A stretch of 64,000 nucleotides of DNA from Thamnaconus septentrionalis (GCA_009823395.1 CM020517.1:16477001-16541000), one strand, 5' to 3'. Positions 37,320-50,846 are shown, counted from the first letter of the stretch. The notes: generated by a model not told the origin, from the sequence alone. Translations and numbers: made by a program.

Positions 37320-37705
37320 GTAAAAAGATGAGCCAAGCTTCCGGTTTCAAAAAGGAGGCAAACGCCGTAGTACCAAAAACCTGCATTCTATTGTTTGGCC
37401 AGCAGGGACCGCCAAAATTGGTTGCAAAAAGACTAAAAAACGGCTGGCTGCCAATACAGAAAGGCTCCCTGAATTCATATCATTTTGAGCTGGATACAGT
37501 TTTTTTTCTTATTGGTCTAAAATGCTAGGGTGCACACTGCTGTCATGCTCCAATCGTTGCCCACCTCCGGTACCACCCACACATCCAAATATGGAACAAT
37601 TCGGTCCCAAAACGATTGCGCTGACCATGAAAACCAATCTTTAGGCCTCCTAACGGGTCTTTGCAAACCGGTGGGTTCATTCACAATGACTTTGTCCATC
37701 TTTGT
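37320..37705 (+). mobile_element. MITE, CCTGCATTCT/GCCAGCAGGG family
   Basis: Starts near AAAAGATGAGCCAAGCTTCC and contains CAAAAACCTGCATTCTATTG, GGCCAGCAGGGACCGCC and GGTTGCAAAAAGAC. It ends near GACTTTGTCCATCTTTGTAT, whose reverse complement resembles the start (AAAGATGGACAAAG). The same core occurs at 60685-60800 (same strand) and inverted at 41900-42035. It is a common teleost non-autonomous repeat. Confidence 0.65.
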
Positions 37706-40700
37706 ATCTTCAACGAACCCATTCCCAGCCGCGGCCCCGCCTTTCGCGAATGCTGGTTTTTGAGCACCGTGTCAGTGAGGAACATTCGTACAACCGGGGC
37801 AAACAAATATTAGAGCTCCAATCCAATCCAGCAGCCTACAGAGGCAGTTTTATCCACAGCCGTTGGCACTGCCCCCCCCCGAAACAGAACGCAGTGGCAT
37901 CAGCCCTAATTCTCACTTTTGAAATGTAAATAAGGCCGGCTGAGCTGAACTAAAAACAAGAGCCGACACGGACAAAATAAATGCATTTGGTTCTATGAAT
38001 CAAACACCCAGCTCCCAAATCGGGGCCAGGGTGGGTGGAACCGCAGCTCTCAAAACATTTGTTTATCCACTTACTGACTTTTACGTTAAGCCATAAAATC
38101 CTCCAGCACTTCGCCCTGTAAAGTTCTGACTTGTTTTGTTTTGCATATATTTATTAGCATGTTTTCTTTTTGGTGTTGCGGAAGCTGTGGCGAGAGGTAG
38201 CCTGAGCACATCAGTTTCCTCTCCACCCACCTCTGCCACTTTTTTTTTTTTTTTTTCTGTTATTGCTCTTGTTCCCTCCAGCCGCCAGCGACTCGTTTTA
38301 AACATTTAATTCCTTAGCTGCATCAGATTTCGGAACTCTTGTTTTTTTTGTTGTTGTTGTTTGTTTACTGGCCCGTCGGGCCTGAATTGAGTCTGTGATG
38401 ATGTAAAAGAAAGCTCAGCGTTTGTGTGCGTGTGCCAGTAAAGAGCAGGAGGTGGTGGTTTTTATTTTTGGACACCCTGGTAAACGGTGCACTAAGTTGA
38501 TGCTGGAAATGTTTCATAAATGTGTCACCCCCTTGCTGCTAACTTAGCAGCCTTTCTTTGAATTTTCCAAACTATCCTTATGAGTATCTCCAGGCCCGCT
38601 GCCCATCATTTGGAGGGGAATAGTGAATGCAACACAGAAAGTTCATTAAAGTCAAATTTCTTGTCCAGAGTGAAAATGAATACTGTTTTAGTTGGATGTG
38701 GTTGCGATGCGCCATTGAAGTCTCAAACACCAACATTGGCTCCTTGGATTTGAAAGCATTTCTTCCCCTGACCACTGTAGCATTTAGAAAGTGTTGGTGT
38801 TACACACTCAACTTTCAAATACAATTTTAGAATGCACTTACAATCCACTGTAAACTTAAAAAGGTGAACTTAATTTGACATTCTCAAAACGTTTGAATGC
38901 ACACATCCAGCTGTTCAGTCTTTCAGCGCGGATCACATAACAGCTTTTCCAACAAGGTGATTAGCCACAATAAGCATAAACACAAATGTCCATGATCCAT
39001 GAATCCACCACTAAATGACTCAAGTCGATGCTCAACAAAGAGGAAACATTCAATGCCTGAAGTTATTCAGACATTGAATTTTTTTTTTGTAGTTATTCCA
39101 ATTTTAATAAATGACCAATAAAACAATCACACGTTTGAAAGTTTTACATAAATTTCACCCAAAAGCCAAATCTCTCTCACTTTTTGTGAATAGTGTGGAA
39201 TCCACTGGGCCTAAAATAGACCAAAAAACTCAGTATTCCCCATTACTGCCGCCGCATTTATCTTCCATTTTCCCTGACGACTTGCAATTCCGGCATTTTT
39301 GGGATGTTTTCTCATTGCACTCAGTTTGGTATTTGCCCTTCGAATACAAATCATTAGGAGGCTCTAATTAAGCCTGGACCAGCAGCCAGAAATCTGAACC
39401 TCCATCCCGGCAACAATTTGGACACCCTGCTCCTCCGCTGGACGTGTAAAATGGATTGGAAGTACAAAGGGGCAAATTGGGATCCGGCCACAGCGTGCGC
39501 TCAGGCTGGTCCGCAGTGACGCTCCGAGCCCTGTGTTCTGGCACGCGCCGCTCGCAGGCCTTTTAATTGCAGCTTGACTCCGCGCATCACACGTTCACAC
39601 GGCACGCCACTGCCACAGGGAGGGGCGCAGGCACTTCATTAGCCCTGCCAGCTGGGGTGGGCGGCGGCGTGGTGGAACACAGACAACGGATAAGATGCCG
39701 TCTTATCGGAGAAGCCGTGCACACAAAGAGATGCACATTTAAAGAAGGGGGAAAATGAAAAGGCTCAGCCAGCCTGCAGTGGGTGATTGAGAGGAGGAGT
39801 CAGGGTGCAGATGCAGAGGGAAGCCAATCGATGGCACATGGACGCATGGTGTTCGCCGTCACCTTATGGTGAGCAATGCATGAAGAAAAGTGAGGATGAC
39901 CAGCGTGAGGAAGACGTTCCCCATCTAATAGGAAATATCAGATACTATCGCAGCTTGACGATCCATCATTCATCCCGCCTTGCGTTTGCATGTGAATCGA
40001 TGGAGGCGCCTCTTTAGTATTCCTGAAAGGCTCATCCAGGAAAAATCACACTAAGTATGATGCATCGACGGTCAATGTGGTGATTTCAAGAGCTGACATT
40101 GCTGACGCAATAAATATCCGTTGTGCACAATCAATTTTATTTTGTGTGTGTGCAATTCGTAAACAAGTCCCAGCGGCGTCCTGCCCGTGAAGGTTGAGTC
40201 GCAAAACAAAATCTATCGCACACAAGCATCAGCATGCTGAATTAATATATGTTTTGTTTTGTTCTTTTGCTTTATCCAAGTTGAAAAACCCTGCAAACAT
40301 AACCCAGTTCAACTGTTTACTTCAACACTCACTGACCTCATGCAGATTTAATGCGCACGCCCAATAGCACATGCAAGTCTCGGACAGAAACTAGCACAAA
40401 AAGAAATTTATGGCCACATACATGCACCACTCATCATTCAGGACTTGGCCGTACTTAGTTTTACTCTTCCGAAAATACCCATCCCTAACTGTTCAAAAGT
40501 TTAAGGTCACAGAGTCTTTGGCTCCTTTGCTCAAACAGTGGGCCAAAGAAGCAACTATAATATAATACACCCTGGATCACGAGTCAGCAGAACAATAATA
40601 AGCACTGCTCTGTAAAACAGTTGGTGGAGAATAAAAGTAAATAGGTGGTTTCTAGAATTAGGGACAAGTATTTATTATTATTATCATAATTATCATCACC

Positions 40701-41390
40701 TTTTTCTCATTTCTTGTCACAAGACAATTAAATCTAGGATTTAGATTATTTTGCTTTTGTCATCCATTGTTGCAGCAACCATGTTCATACATCAAACTGC
40801 ACTAGTACGTGAAATACCAGAAGTGTAATATCACAAAAAAATATAATTGAGGTACGAGAAACGTCATTAGAAAAAAAGTGAATGTTCCAACACACAAAAT
40901 TTTTACAACTGAACACTGTATGTAGTGTGTGGCACCAGCAAAATGTCATAGGCCTACTGATCAACAGTATTGGCGTATTTTCTATACAAAGCTAAACCAC
41001 TCTTAAAACCATGTTGGCATAGTTAAAGATGAAAATATCTTCTATGAATAAGTTGAGGCCTTGTTCAAGAGCTTGTCACTTCAATTTCTTGAACATGCTT
41101 GAAGTGACAAGGAGAAGAGCCGCCAATGAATTCTTCCTTTCCATGTTGCAAGCCATGTCGTCCATTACAAACACATATGCGACCGAGGCACCTCATGCTC
41201 CCGGGTCGTGAACCTTGAGAACCGGAATAAGAATGAGCTGCTGTTGTGGCCGCAGGCGGTTGCGCGTGAGGGAGCACGGCCACCTAAGAATGCACCAAGA
41301 GAAACGGAACATGTTTGAAATATTTATGCGCCCTGAGACATGTCTTACTACGTGAGGACACAGATGTGAGTCATTCCACATACGCTTAAG
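37706..41390. other. Intergenic DNA without a recognisable gene
   Basis: Mostly unique sequence. A poly-T run at 38239-38256, a GC-richer block at 39540-40015 with TTTTAATTGCAGCTTGAC and CTTCATTAGCCCTGCC (possible regulatory texture), and a Tc1-type terminus at 40488-40510 are the only landmarks. Frames here are short and show no family resemblance. Confidence 0.6.
40488..40510 (+). mobile_element. Tc1-type terminal repeat relic
   Basis: ACTGTTCAAAAGTTTAAGGT followed by CAC resembles the ACTGTTCAAAAGTTTGGGGT terminus of a fish Tc1 family. The partner end was not found. Confidence 0.4.
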
Positions 41391-41800
41391 GGCCACTTTA
41401 TTAGGTGCAACGTTCAAGTGCTTGTTAAGACAAAGAGCTAATCATGGTAGCAACTCAGTGCATTCAAGCATGTGGCAAAGATGACATCCCGAAGTTCAAA
41501 GCCAATGTTCTTCGAAGGTGACGTGGTTGGACGTGTTGGTCTGAGTATTTCAGGAACGGCTGCCCTGGATTTTTAGAACATCACAAATATCTCGCTGTTG
41601 TGTGGAGGACAATTTACTTGTTGATGTCAGAGGTCAGAAGGTGCAGACTGGAAGGAGGTCATAAGAAAACCAACAGTGACCCAAATAACCACTTGTTGGA
41701 GCCAAGGTATGAAGAATAGCATCTCTGAACTTTGGCCCTGACATTGGCTTCACCCTCGGTGCCATCCTGAGCTTCTGCTCCATTGTCAATCTTTGAAGAT
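41391..41800 (+). mobile_element. Decayed Tc1-like transposon, 5' half
   Basis: Starts GGCCACTTTATTAGGTGCAA, the terminal sequence of a widespread Tc1-like family. GTTCAAGTGCTTGTTAAGAC, GTCTGAGTATTTCAGGAACG, TTGATGTCAGAGGTCAGAAG and AGCATCTCTGAAC then follow in the order expected for the element's 5' end and transposase N-terminal coding part. Frameshifts and stops make it non-functional, and the 3' half is absent. Confidence 0.75.
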
Positions 41801-41899
41801 TCCATATTTTGATTTGTGATAGCAATGAGGTGAGCAATGATTGGAACGTGACTTAGGGTGCAGGCACCAACACCCGCCTACCTGGTGGTAAGCAGACCA

Positions 41900-42035
41900 C
41901 AGTCAACTTCAGTCTTTTTGCAACCCTTTCAGCCGATCCCTGCTGGCCAAACAGCAGAATGCTGGTTTTTTGTCACTTCCACGTCGGCCTTCTTTTTGAA
42001 ACTGGAAGCTCCGTCCATCTCTACATACAGTCCAT
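41900..42035 (-). mobile_element. MITE fragment, CCTGCATTCT/GCCAGCAGGG family, inverted
   Basis: CTTTTTGCAACCCTTTCAGC, CCTGCTGGCCAAACAGCAGA and ATGCTGGTTTTTTG are the reverse complement of the core at 37373-37435. The flanking TTTGAAACTGGAAGCTCCGT and CCATCTCTACATACAG fit the family terminus. Confidence 0.65.
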
Positions 42036-42379
42036 ACTCCGATCATACAATACATCCAGCTTTCAAGCAGTGCATTAACATATAGCGCCAGCCACATTGT
42101 GCCCAGTGCAAGGAAGAGACAAGGTACTTTTATTCCATGTATTTATTTGGATTTTCTTTTTTTCAAATGCCATTAGTACTGCTAACTGTTTCATGTAGAC
42201 TAATTTGTAACTTCATCCAACACTTCCCACACAGGAAATGCACTTGAGCTCTTACAGTCACGCAGCATCTTAAACGGAGGTAATTGTATCTGAGGGTCAC
42301 CTGAGTGTCGTCCTCAAAGAGTGGAGGCGGAACTGGTTCCAGCCGCAGTGGAAATGAAGTAAAAGGCATAAATAAATGA

Positions 42380-42720
42380 TGTCAGACCTAATTTAATTAT
42401 TTAGTCTGGTCGACGACGCACTGCGGGGCCACCTGAGGTGTTTTGCGTGAGCGGCATTCAGGTGATTATTACCTTCGGCGAGGCGGACTCATTTGCATGG
42501 AAGGGATTTCATACCTCTGACCTCCTGAAATGGAAATTATAGGCGAACGCATCACTCTCGGCAGGAGGACAACGGAGGACGGCGAGGAAAAGAAAGAGCG
42601 TCTAATAGCCAAGGAGGAAAAGGAGGAGCGTCGTGAACACCGATGCAAAGCTAATGTATTTATCATAATTACTGGACCGCATTGTGAAGCAATGAAATCA
42701 GCTGCAATTTAGTTAGATTG
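42380..42720. promoter_or_regulatory. Candidate conserved non-coding element with a perfect POU octamer
   Basis: Contains GACCTAATTTAATTATTTAG, CAGGTGATTATTACC, a perfect octamer ATTTGCAT at 42491-42498, TAATGTATTTATCATAATTA and ATCAGCTGCAATTTAGTTAG. No simple repeat or transposon is seen in the 340 bp. The combination suits a neural-type enhancer but is not tested. Confidence 0.38.
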
Positions 42721-44027
42721 CCGTTGTGTGAAAACAGGGCGGCAACAAAAGGAGACAAACGAATGCGACAATGTTTTTCAGTGTCTACGGTGGTCACCTG
42801 TGGTTTCTATTGACTTGATTTACTGGTGCGTGAGGCTCTGCATTGCTTTGCAACCGTCCCCGTCTCATATGGACACCAGTCTTTGGTCTTTCTCTCTCTG
42901 TCGCACAGCAAAATGATTTGCTGCTGCGTTTAGCCACTTTGCCCCAAAGCTTGAGAAGGAGCCAAGTGTTGGTATTTATGAGTGTTGGTGAAAACCCACT
43001 CAGTTGGGTCTTTTGGTGTGTTTCCTTAGCCCTGCTGTTCCTTTGGGCTGTTCCCCTGAGGGATCAGCAGCACTGCGCATCGTATAGAATTGATTCTCAT
43101 CGGTTATTATCTTGGATGTCTTTCCAGACGCAACACTCTGCATTATTCCTGGCTTGGGGCTTGCATTTCTGGTGTAACCTGGCCGTGGAACCCTGGACCC
43201 CCCCAGTCTCATGGAGGTCGCTCTACCAGTGTAGGCCACTGTTTTCAGTGTGTGTCCATAGCTGTGGTCTCAGTTTTAGTTATTTTAATTGATTAAAAAG
43301 TCTACTCCAAGAAAATTATTAATTATTCATAAGGCCCAAGTCTCTTTTTGCAGTGGAATTGAAAGCATTTTGAAAAAAAAAAAAGATGGGAAAATGACCA
43401 GGGCCTTTTCTCCTTCTCCTTTTTGGTTGTCCTGAACTTAGCTCAGATTTCTGAGCCAGGTTCAGAGATTCCTGAAATCTCCATCCAACATGATCCACCT
43501 TGCCAGCATCCAGTAGATGGCATCTTCAGTCTGTCTCAGGTTCCTTTCTGGATAAAGAGATGGGAGCTATGAGAGAATAACAAGTGGCTGCTGTGTAAAC
43601 CCTCAGAAGAAGAGGAAGAAAGAGGAAACACCGTGAACACTGGCTGCTGCCCGATGCGCTACCGACAGAGTGCAATGTTCACCTTAGAAGAAGAACAGAG
43701 ATCGGCACTGATGAAATTTCCCTGAGGAGAGAAAGTTACTGCTTAAATCCTGACTCACTTTGCCAGATGGATGAGACACACCTGGCGTGCCAGCGTGATT
43801 TCTGAAACGTGATTCACCTGTTTGATACACGTCGTGGCCACTGAAGGTACAGTTTTGTCTTAAAGTTCATCATTCAGACGACAAAGAAGCAAACTTGCTG
43901 TGCAGGATGACTCACGTGGACTCACTTCAGGTCAGTTATCTTTCTTCTTCTTCCGGTGTGCATGGCTGTCAGTGGAATTTTAAAACTCGGCGTCGCTCCA
44001 GCGATTAGAATCACTAAGAATAGATTG
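42721..44027. other. Intergenic DNA, no gene recognised
   Basis: A plus-strand frame of 149 codons at 42843-43292 has no initiation context, domain or family resemblance and I treat it as chance. The remainder shows no repeat family I can name apart from a poly-A run at 43373-43384. Confidence 0.5.
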
Positions 44028-44098
44028 GCAGCGACTGCCACGTGATTGGCTGATTGGCTGTTTGTGTCATTGAGCAACTGAACACTTGGCTGGCGAGT
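44028..44098 (-). mobile_element. Tc1-like transposon fragment (terminal region)
   Basis: GCAGCGACTGCCACGTGATT, GGCTGATTGGCTGTTTGTGT and CATTGAGCAACTGAACACTT follow the reverse-strand order of the TTTATTAGGT Tc1-like family's subterminal DNA. It is a longer companion of the fragment at 9161-9205. Confidence 0.6.
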
Positions 44099-47000
44099 GC
44101 ATGTCCAGAACTGGAGGACAGACAAAAAAAAAAAAAAAAAAAATAGAACTTGAGCCAGTCGCCGCTTATCCACGCACGCACGCGGCTATATTTTAAACAT
44201 AGCAGATTAGATTTCCTGTGAAGGGGCTAAAAATAAACATTTGAAATGTGCAGGGATTTGCTGCGCATGAGACGAAGAAAAAGGACGGGGAAAAATCGCT
44301 TCAGTGCTAACCTACTTGCCGCTGTGGTATTCTCTTTGTTTGGGAATTTCTCAGGCTCTTAGCCGCGTAGTGGTGGAAGATGATGAAACCCGCTCCCACC
44401 ACTCCTCCCGTCAGGCTCGGAGCATGTGAGGATAGCGGCTAAACACCGACGAGCAGCCTGTAGTGGGAGAGAAAGGCTTTTGTGCGCCCTAAGCTGCTTA
44501 TTTACTGTTCTATCGCTTCTGCAGGAGATAAACTGCTTTGGGGAAAGGGTGAACAGAGTCCATTAAGTCATCTGTTAAGTTACAGGGATGTTCTGTCGTC
44601 ATATATTTTCCTAATGTGTTTATATTTCAACTCACCGTTGGCTTTCATTGGTACTCGCCAACTATCTCGTCAGTCAGCAGGACTCAGACACACACGCGGT
44701 ACCCGGACCGATCTCTTCACCGGATCTAATGTCCTTACAAACAGGCTACTAAAAGGCTGACAAGTTCCTTCCCCCTGCACTTGGTTGTTGCCTTGGTGCT
44801 TGATATCGCTCGGCTTTGTCCGGCTCAGCGACCTTGCTTTTTTTCCTTTTTTTTTATGAGCTCGCTGCTCCCCTTCTCCCTCTTGATTGTTCCTAAATTA
44901 CCGAACAAGCTTACAGGATGAATATGACACCGCGACACACGTATAATTACCTCTCAAAAGCTGTAATTGCGCTCATTTCTCATGTCCAGTGAGGACAACC
45001 ACTCCCGCGGCCCCGGCACCGCCTCCGTGGAGGTTGGAAGCCGAACGTCGTGTGAAGGACATCACGTGTGTTTGGTTGATTGTTGCTAACGAAGGGTGTT
45101 TGTGAACTGAGCTCAAAGGGACAATAAGCGATTTTCAGCATTTTCAGATACGAGGTAATTAAAACGTGGTATGTGAAGCTCTAGTGGTGTTATTGAATCT
45201 GGAACAGTTGACACATGTGGAACAGTTGCCCTGCCACAATTATAAACTGTAAGAAGAAACCGCCCCTGCAGTGGGAAGACGCACTGCAACTTTAGTGTTA
45301 CTCAACTGTTAGTCGTTAGATAAAGTGATGCTGGATGTAATTCTCAGTCTGTGGAATCGCTCTCTGTTATCAGAACTCCGTTATTATGTTGTGTTTCCAA
45401 GGACACAGCTATCAGAGACGGACCTGTACCTGAAACACAATACATAATAAACCAATGAAAAAGTCTGACGTAGCAGGTCCGTGATAGTCTTCCCCTCTTT
45501 ACACGATGGATCTGGGAAAATTCAGCCTTGAATTCTTGAAACTGCCTCCAAAGGTTGCTTTTGAGTTGACGCCGATAACACAAATGTGGAAAAACTAATT
45601 GAAAATACGCGTGACCGCTGCGAAAAAGTATTTTTCCGCTATGCAGCAAAATCGGCCCGAGGACTCCTGCAGATTTTGTGACTCTAGCTTCGGGACGTGA
45701 GGCTGACTCGTGATTGAAGTGACTGGTGAGTCCGTCAGCGGCGTCCTGGCAATACAGAGTGACAGTTTGTATGTGTTTGATCAATGGTGCGTAGCCCGGG
45801 GACAGAGCAGGAGCAGGGGGCCGTGGCAACTCTTGAACCTCTTTGTCAATCAAACGGCCCACGAACGGCACCCCGTGAAATCCATTAAAACCAATTTAGT
45901 CGCGACCGTACAGCTCAGAGCTCCATGAACGCTCAACCCGCAGTGAATTAATGATGGATTTTCAAAACTTTAGTGGCTTGGGTTGATTGCTATGTATTAT
46001 TACTGGGACCTGGTGTGCCAGTCATTCTATTGTAGTTAAAACGGCTTACTGTGAGGGACCATTTAGCATAGATTATCGTGATCACATGCTTCAAGAAAAA
46101 TAAGGCCCAATTAAAATTATTCATATAATTAGACCAGTGCCGCGTTTAGGATTTTAACGTAGATTTCCTGTTCCAGAGCTGTTTTGCTTTGTTCCAACCA
46201 ATTTGCATATTTTCCCTTGCCTTGTTTTGGGGTTCACAATGCATTGTCGTGAAGGAAGCGAAAGACGAATCCTTTCAGCTGAAACTAGGAGGTGAATTTC
46301 CAAAAAGTTGGAAACCAACAAACTATAATTGTATATGAAGGTACAAGACCATATCATCCGTATCGACAAGCTCTGAACTGACTGTTCTGGAATTTTGCAG
46401 GGCTCAGTCCCCTCCTGACAGGAGAGCCCAAGTATATATATAGACCCAAAAGCACAATGGAAGTATAGACTCCAAATTCTTCAGGTGGAGATCGCGTTAA
46501 AGTCCCACGTGTTGTTGCCGCATTAATGTCCTGTCTGTAGTCCTTAAAATGAGCACTTTAAAGTACATTTGCATGCCACTTTATCTGGTATGTTTTACCA
46601 CAGCAGGGTTGGACCCCAGTTAGCCCTCCATGCTGCACTCCCTTCCCGACATAGAATGAACAGCCCAGCCATGAGAACATCACAACAGCAGCAGCAGTCG
46701 TCTGCCCTTTCTCCTCTGACCTCTGGCATCAGCAAAGCATTGTGGGCCAGAGAAGCGCTGCTCCCTGGATATTTTCTCCTTACGAAACCATTCTGCACAA
46801 CCTCTAGAGGTAGCCAAGTGTGGAAATTGCAGGGAAGCGACGGGTTCTGAAAGGCCAATCATTGGACCACCATCAGAGTCACTTAAATCCCCTTCCTTCC
46901 CTGTTCTGATTCCCGGTTTCGACTTCAGCGGGTCGTCGTGAACACGTCCAGGCGCCCAACGCACAAATGCTGCAAGCTCGACCAGTGAGCTATTTGCCCT

Positions 47001-47145
47001 GGCGTGCAGTGATGTGACTTCTCCGCCACAACATCTCATGATACAACTGGTCTTCCTTTTAAGCCCTTTTCAGCTGTGCGAGCTACTCAGTGTATAGCCG
47101 GATACCGATACGCAATCTTTTACCTTTGTTCCCATCTCTCTGTTG
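44099..47145. other. Intergenic DNA, no gene recognised
   Basis: Largely unique. A poly-A run lies at 44126-44143 and a homeodomain-rich patch near 44940-44985 (AATTACCTCTC, GCTGTAATTGCGCTCATTTC). A minus-strand frame of 175 codons at 45344-45871 has no recognisable domain and is probably chance. Confidence 0.5.
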
Positions 47146-47400
47146 CTCGGCATTCAGACCATTCTCTCCTCCTGAGCCGCTTCACGAGTGACAGCACGGA
47201 TGTGCGCTGCGCTGCGAGGCTCCTGCGACGCTCCTGCGGTGAGAGCGTGAGCGTGCGCGGGGAGAGATGTGTCATCGTGCACTGGTTCTGTCCTCCCCTG
47301 ACCCCCAGCCGTTCCGCTGTCTGACTGCACGCTCGCTCTCCTCTCTTCCTCCTCCTCCTCCTCCTCCTCCTCCTCCTCGCTCACCCACATCAGACATGTC
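47146..47400. promoter_or_regulatory. GC/CpG-rich patch, possible promoter or 5' non-coding exon
   Basis: A CpG-rich stretch (GTGCGCTGCGCTGCGAGG, CTCCTGCGACGCTCCTGCG) contains a donor-like CTGCG/GTGAGAG near 47240. It is followed by a (TCC)n at 47347-47378. There is no coding frame with family resemblance. It is called only on base composition and is the first such patch downstream of eipr1. Confidence 0.22.
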
Positions 47401-48059
47401 AGCCGAGCGCCCGGACGTACTCATGGGAACTGCGTGACCCAGATCTGTCTTCTTCTCTACCCAGTTGACCATACACACACACAGAGAGGCACACACACAC
47501 AAAAAAAACGCAGGCACGCAGGCACATTCAGCCACGGATACACTTGACATTTGGGTCAGTGACGAGACATCAGGTGAAGACGGAGGAACCCAGGTGACGA
47601 GGAGACCTGGTGGGCCTTTGTTGTGATATTGCCCCTTTTGAGCGCAGGTACAAACGGCCGTGCACGGCTTGCACGCACGCGGTCTTTTCTCTTTCGCCGT
47701 TTTATTTCCTGTGGCACGAGCAGGAATAGCGACGCTTGTTTCTCCGCTTTGAAAGCACAGAGGGCCTCGCCATTCAGTCGGTGGCCTTCCTCGGCTCACA
47801 TCACAATGCCGCGCTAAAAAGGTTTCTACTTTTTTTATTTCCCCACCACCACCGCCACCCCACCTCCTGTTCGATATCAGCGCCACTCAATACACCCACG
47901 GAAACTCACATGAAAGCCGAGCCACCAATAGGAGAGCGCAGACGGCAGCGGCCGTCGCAACCGCTTGTGGTCGAGGGAAAAAAGGAAGAAGAAATAAACA
48001 GAGAACGGCCTTGGAGATCCCTGCATGAAAGACGAGCATTCACTGCAGCCGCACAATAC

Positions 48060-50340
48060 TTATGGAAATAATCAGCGAGACCCTGGAACTCAGCGTTGTT
48101 GCACATTGGCAGTTGACCGTTTGGCAATCAACAACTCAGATCTCCATGCACGTTCTGACTTGGATGTCATCAACTGGCCTTTTCTCATGCACCAAAACAA
48201 CAAAGCTACTGAGATATTCACGACCGTTTCATAGCAATTGGCTTGTTTTGGGACTTTAATTTCATCTCATATTCTTTGTGTATTAATTTGTATGTTCCAA
48301 ACACAACGGAATTCAAGCATCTTTAAATATGGTTGCTGGGGACAGATAGGCTGCAGGTCTGAGTAGGAGTTCCCTCCAGATGCAAAGGGAACATGGAAAC
48401 TCTCAACCCTCTTATTCACCCCATCTACCCATTGTCAGGGAAAATCTGAGGGCACTAAACTAGGTAAAGTCGAGCAATAGATCGACGGCCTTTGTTTCAC
48501 CCAACAAGTCAAAAGGTTTGTTTGAACCGCCCACCAATATTTTGTTTGGGATGTCTGACGGCTCACTTGTCAAACCTTTTTATATCCCACTGTTTCTTTT
48601 TTTATAATATTATTCAACAGTAAGTTTTCAGCATGTGGAGGAGCGTCTCGGTGGGATTCCCAGTGGATGGTGAAGGTAGAAAAACACCCAAAAGACCCGA
48701 GGCGCCGGTTAGAACAGCATCCCCATAAATGTGCGACAGCGTGTTCTCCTTAAAAGGTAGGAAAAAAAACATAGGAAGACCTGCTGAAAACCACCAGATG
48801 TAGACCTCATTAAATTAAACCTCAATTAACATTACAATCAAATTAGTTTAGCCCACAGTGTCCACACTCTCCCACAGCACTTAGCTTTCTTTTGTGCCTA
48901 CATTTGCAGTCGCGTGACTGTGCATATTAAACCCTGATTTTATGTGATGAATATTTGATGGAATCTATGATCAAACTAAATGTAAATGTGTATCCATTTC
49001 CGTGCATACTGTATGCCACGGGCCTTAGAGCTGGTGGTTGGGGGGGAGGGTGTGGGGGTGGTCGAGGGAGGGGGGGGGCTCTCATGATGAAATGGTGGGC
49101 ATCTGATCGCTTCCTTCTGATCTGGAGATATTCTCATGTAGGCCAACATGGCACATGATTCCTCGTTCTCTCTACCAAATTAAATTGCGATGCTGCATTG
49201 GAAGCCCAGTGCTTGTACGAAACGTACCCAGTGGTGTGTAACCCAAATAAAAACACCAATGTGGTAGGCCAAATTTAGCCATAAGGAAATACCATGTAGC
49301 TGTTCTAACTCAAACGCATAGTTTCAAAGTCATTTTTTATACTTCACGTCTTTCATTTTTTTGGGGAGCATTCGGGTCTCTACGATTATTTCGTTGCAGT
49401 AACTTGATCCAGACGACAATCAACAATAACAATTGCAGACGGCAAAGCCTTTGATGGACCCCCTACACGGCTCGTCAGGTGAAGGCAGATCAGACTCTTA
49501 TTGGAAGAAGTAGCAGATGCAAACGGCGCTGTTCCTCTATACTCTGTCTCTGTCACAGAAGCAAAACTTACACTTAAAATTGGGAAAACTCTTTATTTTC
49601 ATTATTGCAAACATCCTGTGTAATGGCTCAGATTCAATTCACACACAATAACCTGATTCTTTCCATCTATTTTTACTGTAAACAAAGGTCATGTGCACAC
49701 AATGCTGTTCAGTCACTGGTCAGACAGTTAAGCGGGTAAATAAAAAAAGTGGGGCAAATCCCTGCTGTAGCCGGCAGGACGGCGCCTCAGCTAATCATTT
49801 TCATGCTGGTCTTGAATTGGGAAGCCTATTAGCCCGCACATGTGACCATATTTTCAAACAATGTACTGTACATAATTTCATTAATCCGAGCATTTCTCAA
49901 CGGGACCTCTGCAGTGAGGCAGGGGACAACTGCACACTGGTTGCACAGACGAGACTCGTGTTAGCGCTACAAGGGGGGAATTCACAAAAAAAAAAAATGT
50001 ACAGCTCATGGATGTTTTGGAAGAACTGTGAGGAAACCCTGTGTACTGCAGAATTGGAACTGATCACAAACTAATCAGACTCAGTTTCCGTATGAAAACA
50101 AGCCATTTTACGAGTGTGCGGCTCTCAGAGAGTAAAGTTTGTTTTCCGCTGGCGTCTTCTTCCTCCTGGGTATTATCCTTCCAGAGAAAGTCTGTTTTGG
50201 GGGGCCTTGTCACCTGACGTTGTAATTCCACAGTTTGGCCACTATGCAAAATCGGCTTTACGCCGCGGCGTTCTTCCTGGGGGGTTGCTGCGAACATTGA
50301 ATTAGCCTTTCACTGGGGCGGAAGCCACTCTGAGCTTCAT
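48060..50340. other. Intergenic DNA, no gene recognised
   Basis: Unique, moderately AT-rich sequence with a G-run cluster at 49038-49078 (GGGGGGAGGGTGTGGGGGTGG-type, potential G-quadruplex on the plus strand). No transposon family was recognised. Confidence 0.5.
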
Positions 50341-50637
50341 TCACAGCCGTGACAGTGCGCTCTCAGAGGTGTGTGCCGCTGTGTCTGCCGGGACCTCGCC
50401 GCTTCTGTGTGTGTCTGCCTGCTATAATAAGCCTCGGCTGTCTCCCACCCTTCCTCCCCTGCCCTCCGCCGCCCCCTCCTCCCTCCATCCCTCCCTCCCT
50501 GCCGCCTCCCAGTCCCACTTTCTGAGCGATGCGGATGGAGAAGGATGTGACCTATATAGACTGCGTGTCTCTCCCTCTCTTTCTCTCTCTTCCTGCTCCA
50601 GCTTTCTGCATTTCACCAGTGTGTGTGTGCGCGCGCA

Positions 50638-50676
<39 letters not shown>

Positions 50677-50811
50677 GAGGAGATTCTAGGAGTGTGCAGC
50701 GTGGAAGGCACGAATGAATAATTCAGCAGATGCCTCAACACGACCGCCTTCAATAAAACCATCCCCCTTAATGAGTCTTAATGACAGCCGCGGCGTGGAG
50801 ACAATCAAAGG

Positions 50812-50846
<35 letters not shown>

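Noticed and set aside
42843..43292. 149-codon plus-strand frame
   Set aside because: No recognisable motif, Trp/Cys-rich composition unlike a normal protein, no splice or promoter context.
45344..45871. 175-codon minus-strand frame
   Set aside because: No recognisable domain or transposon signature; treated as chance.
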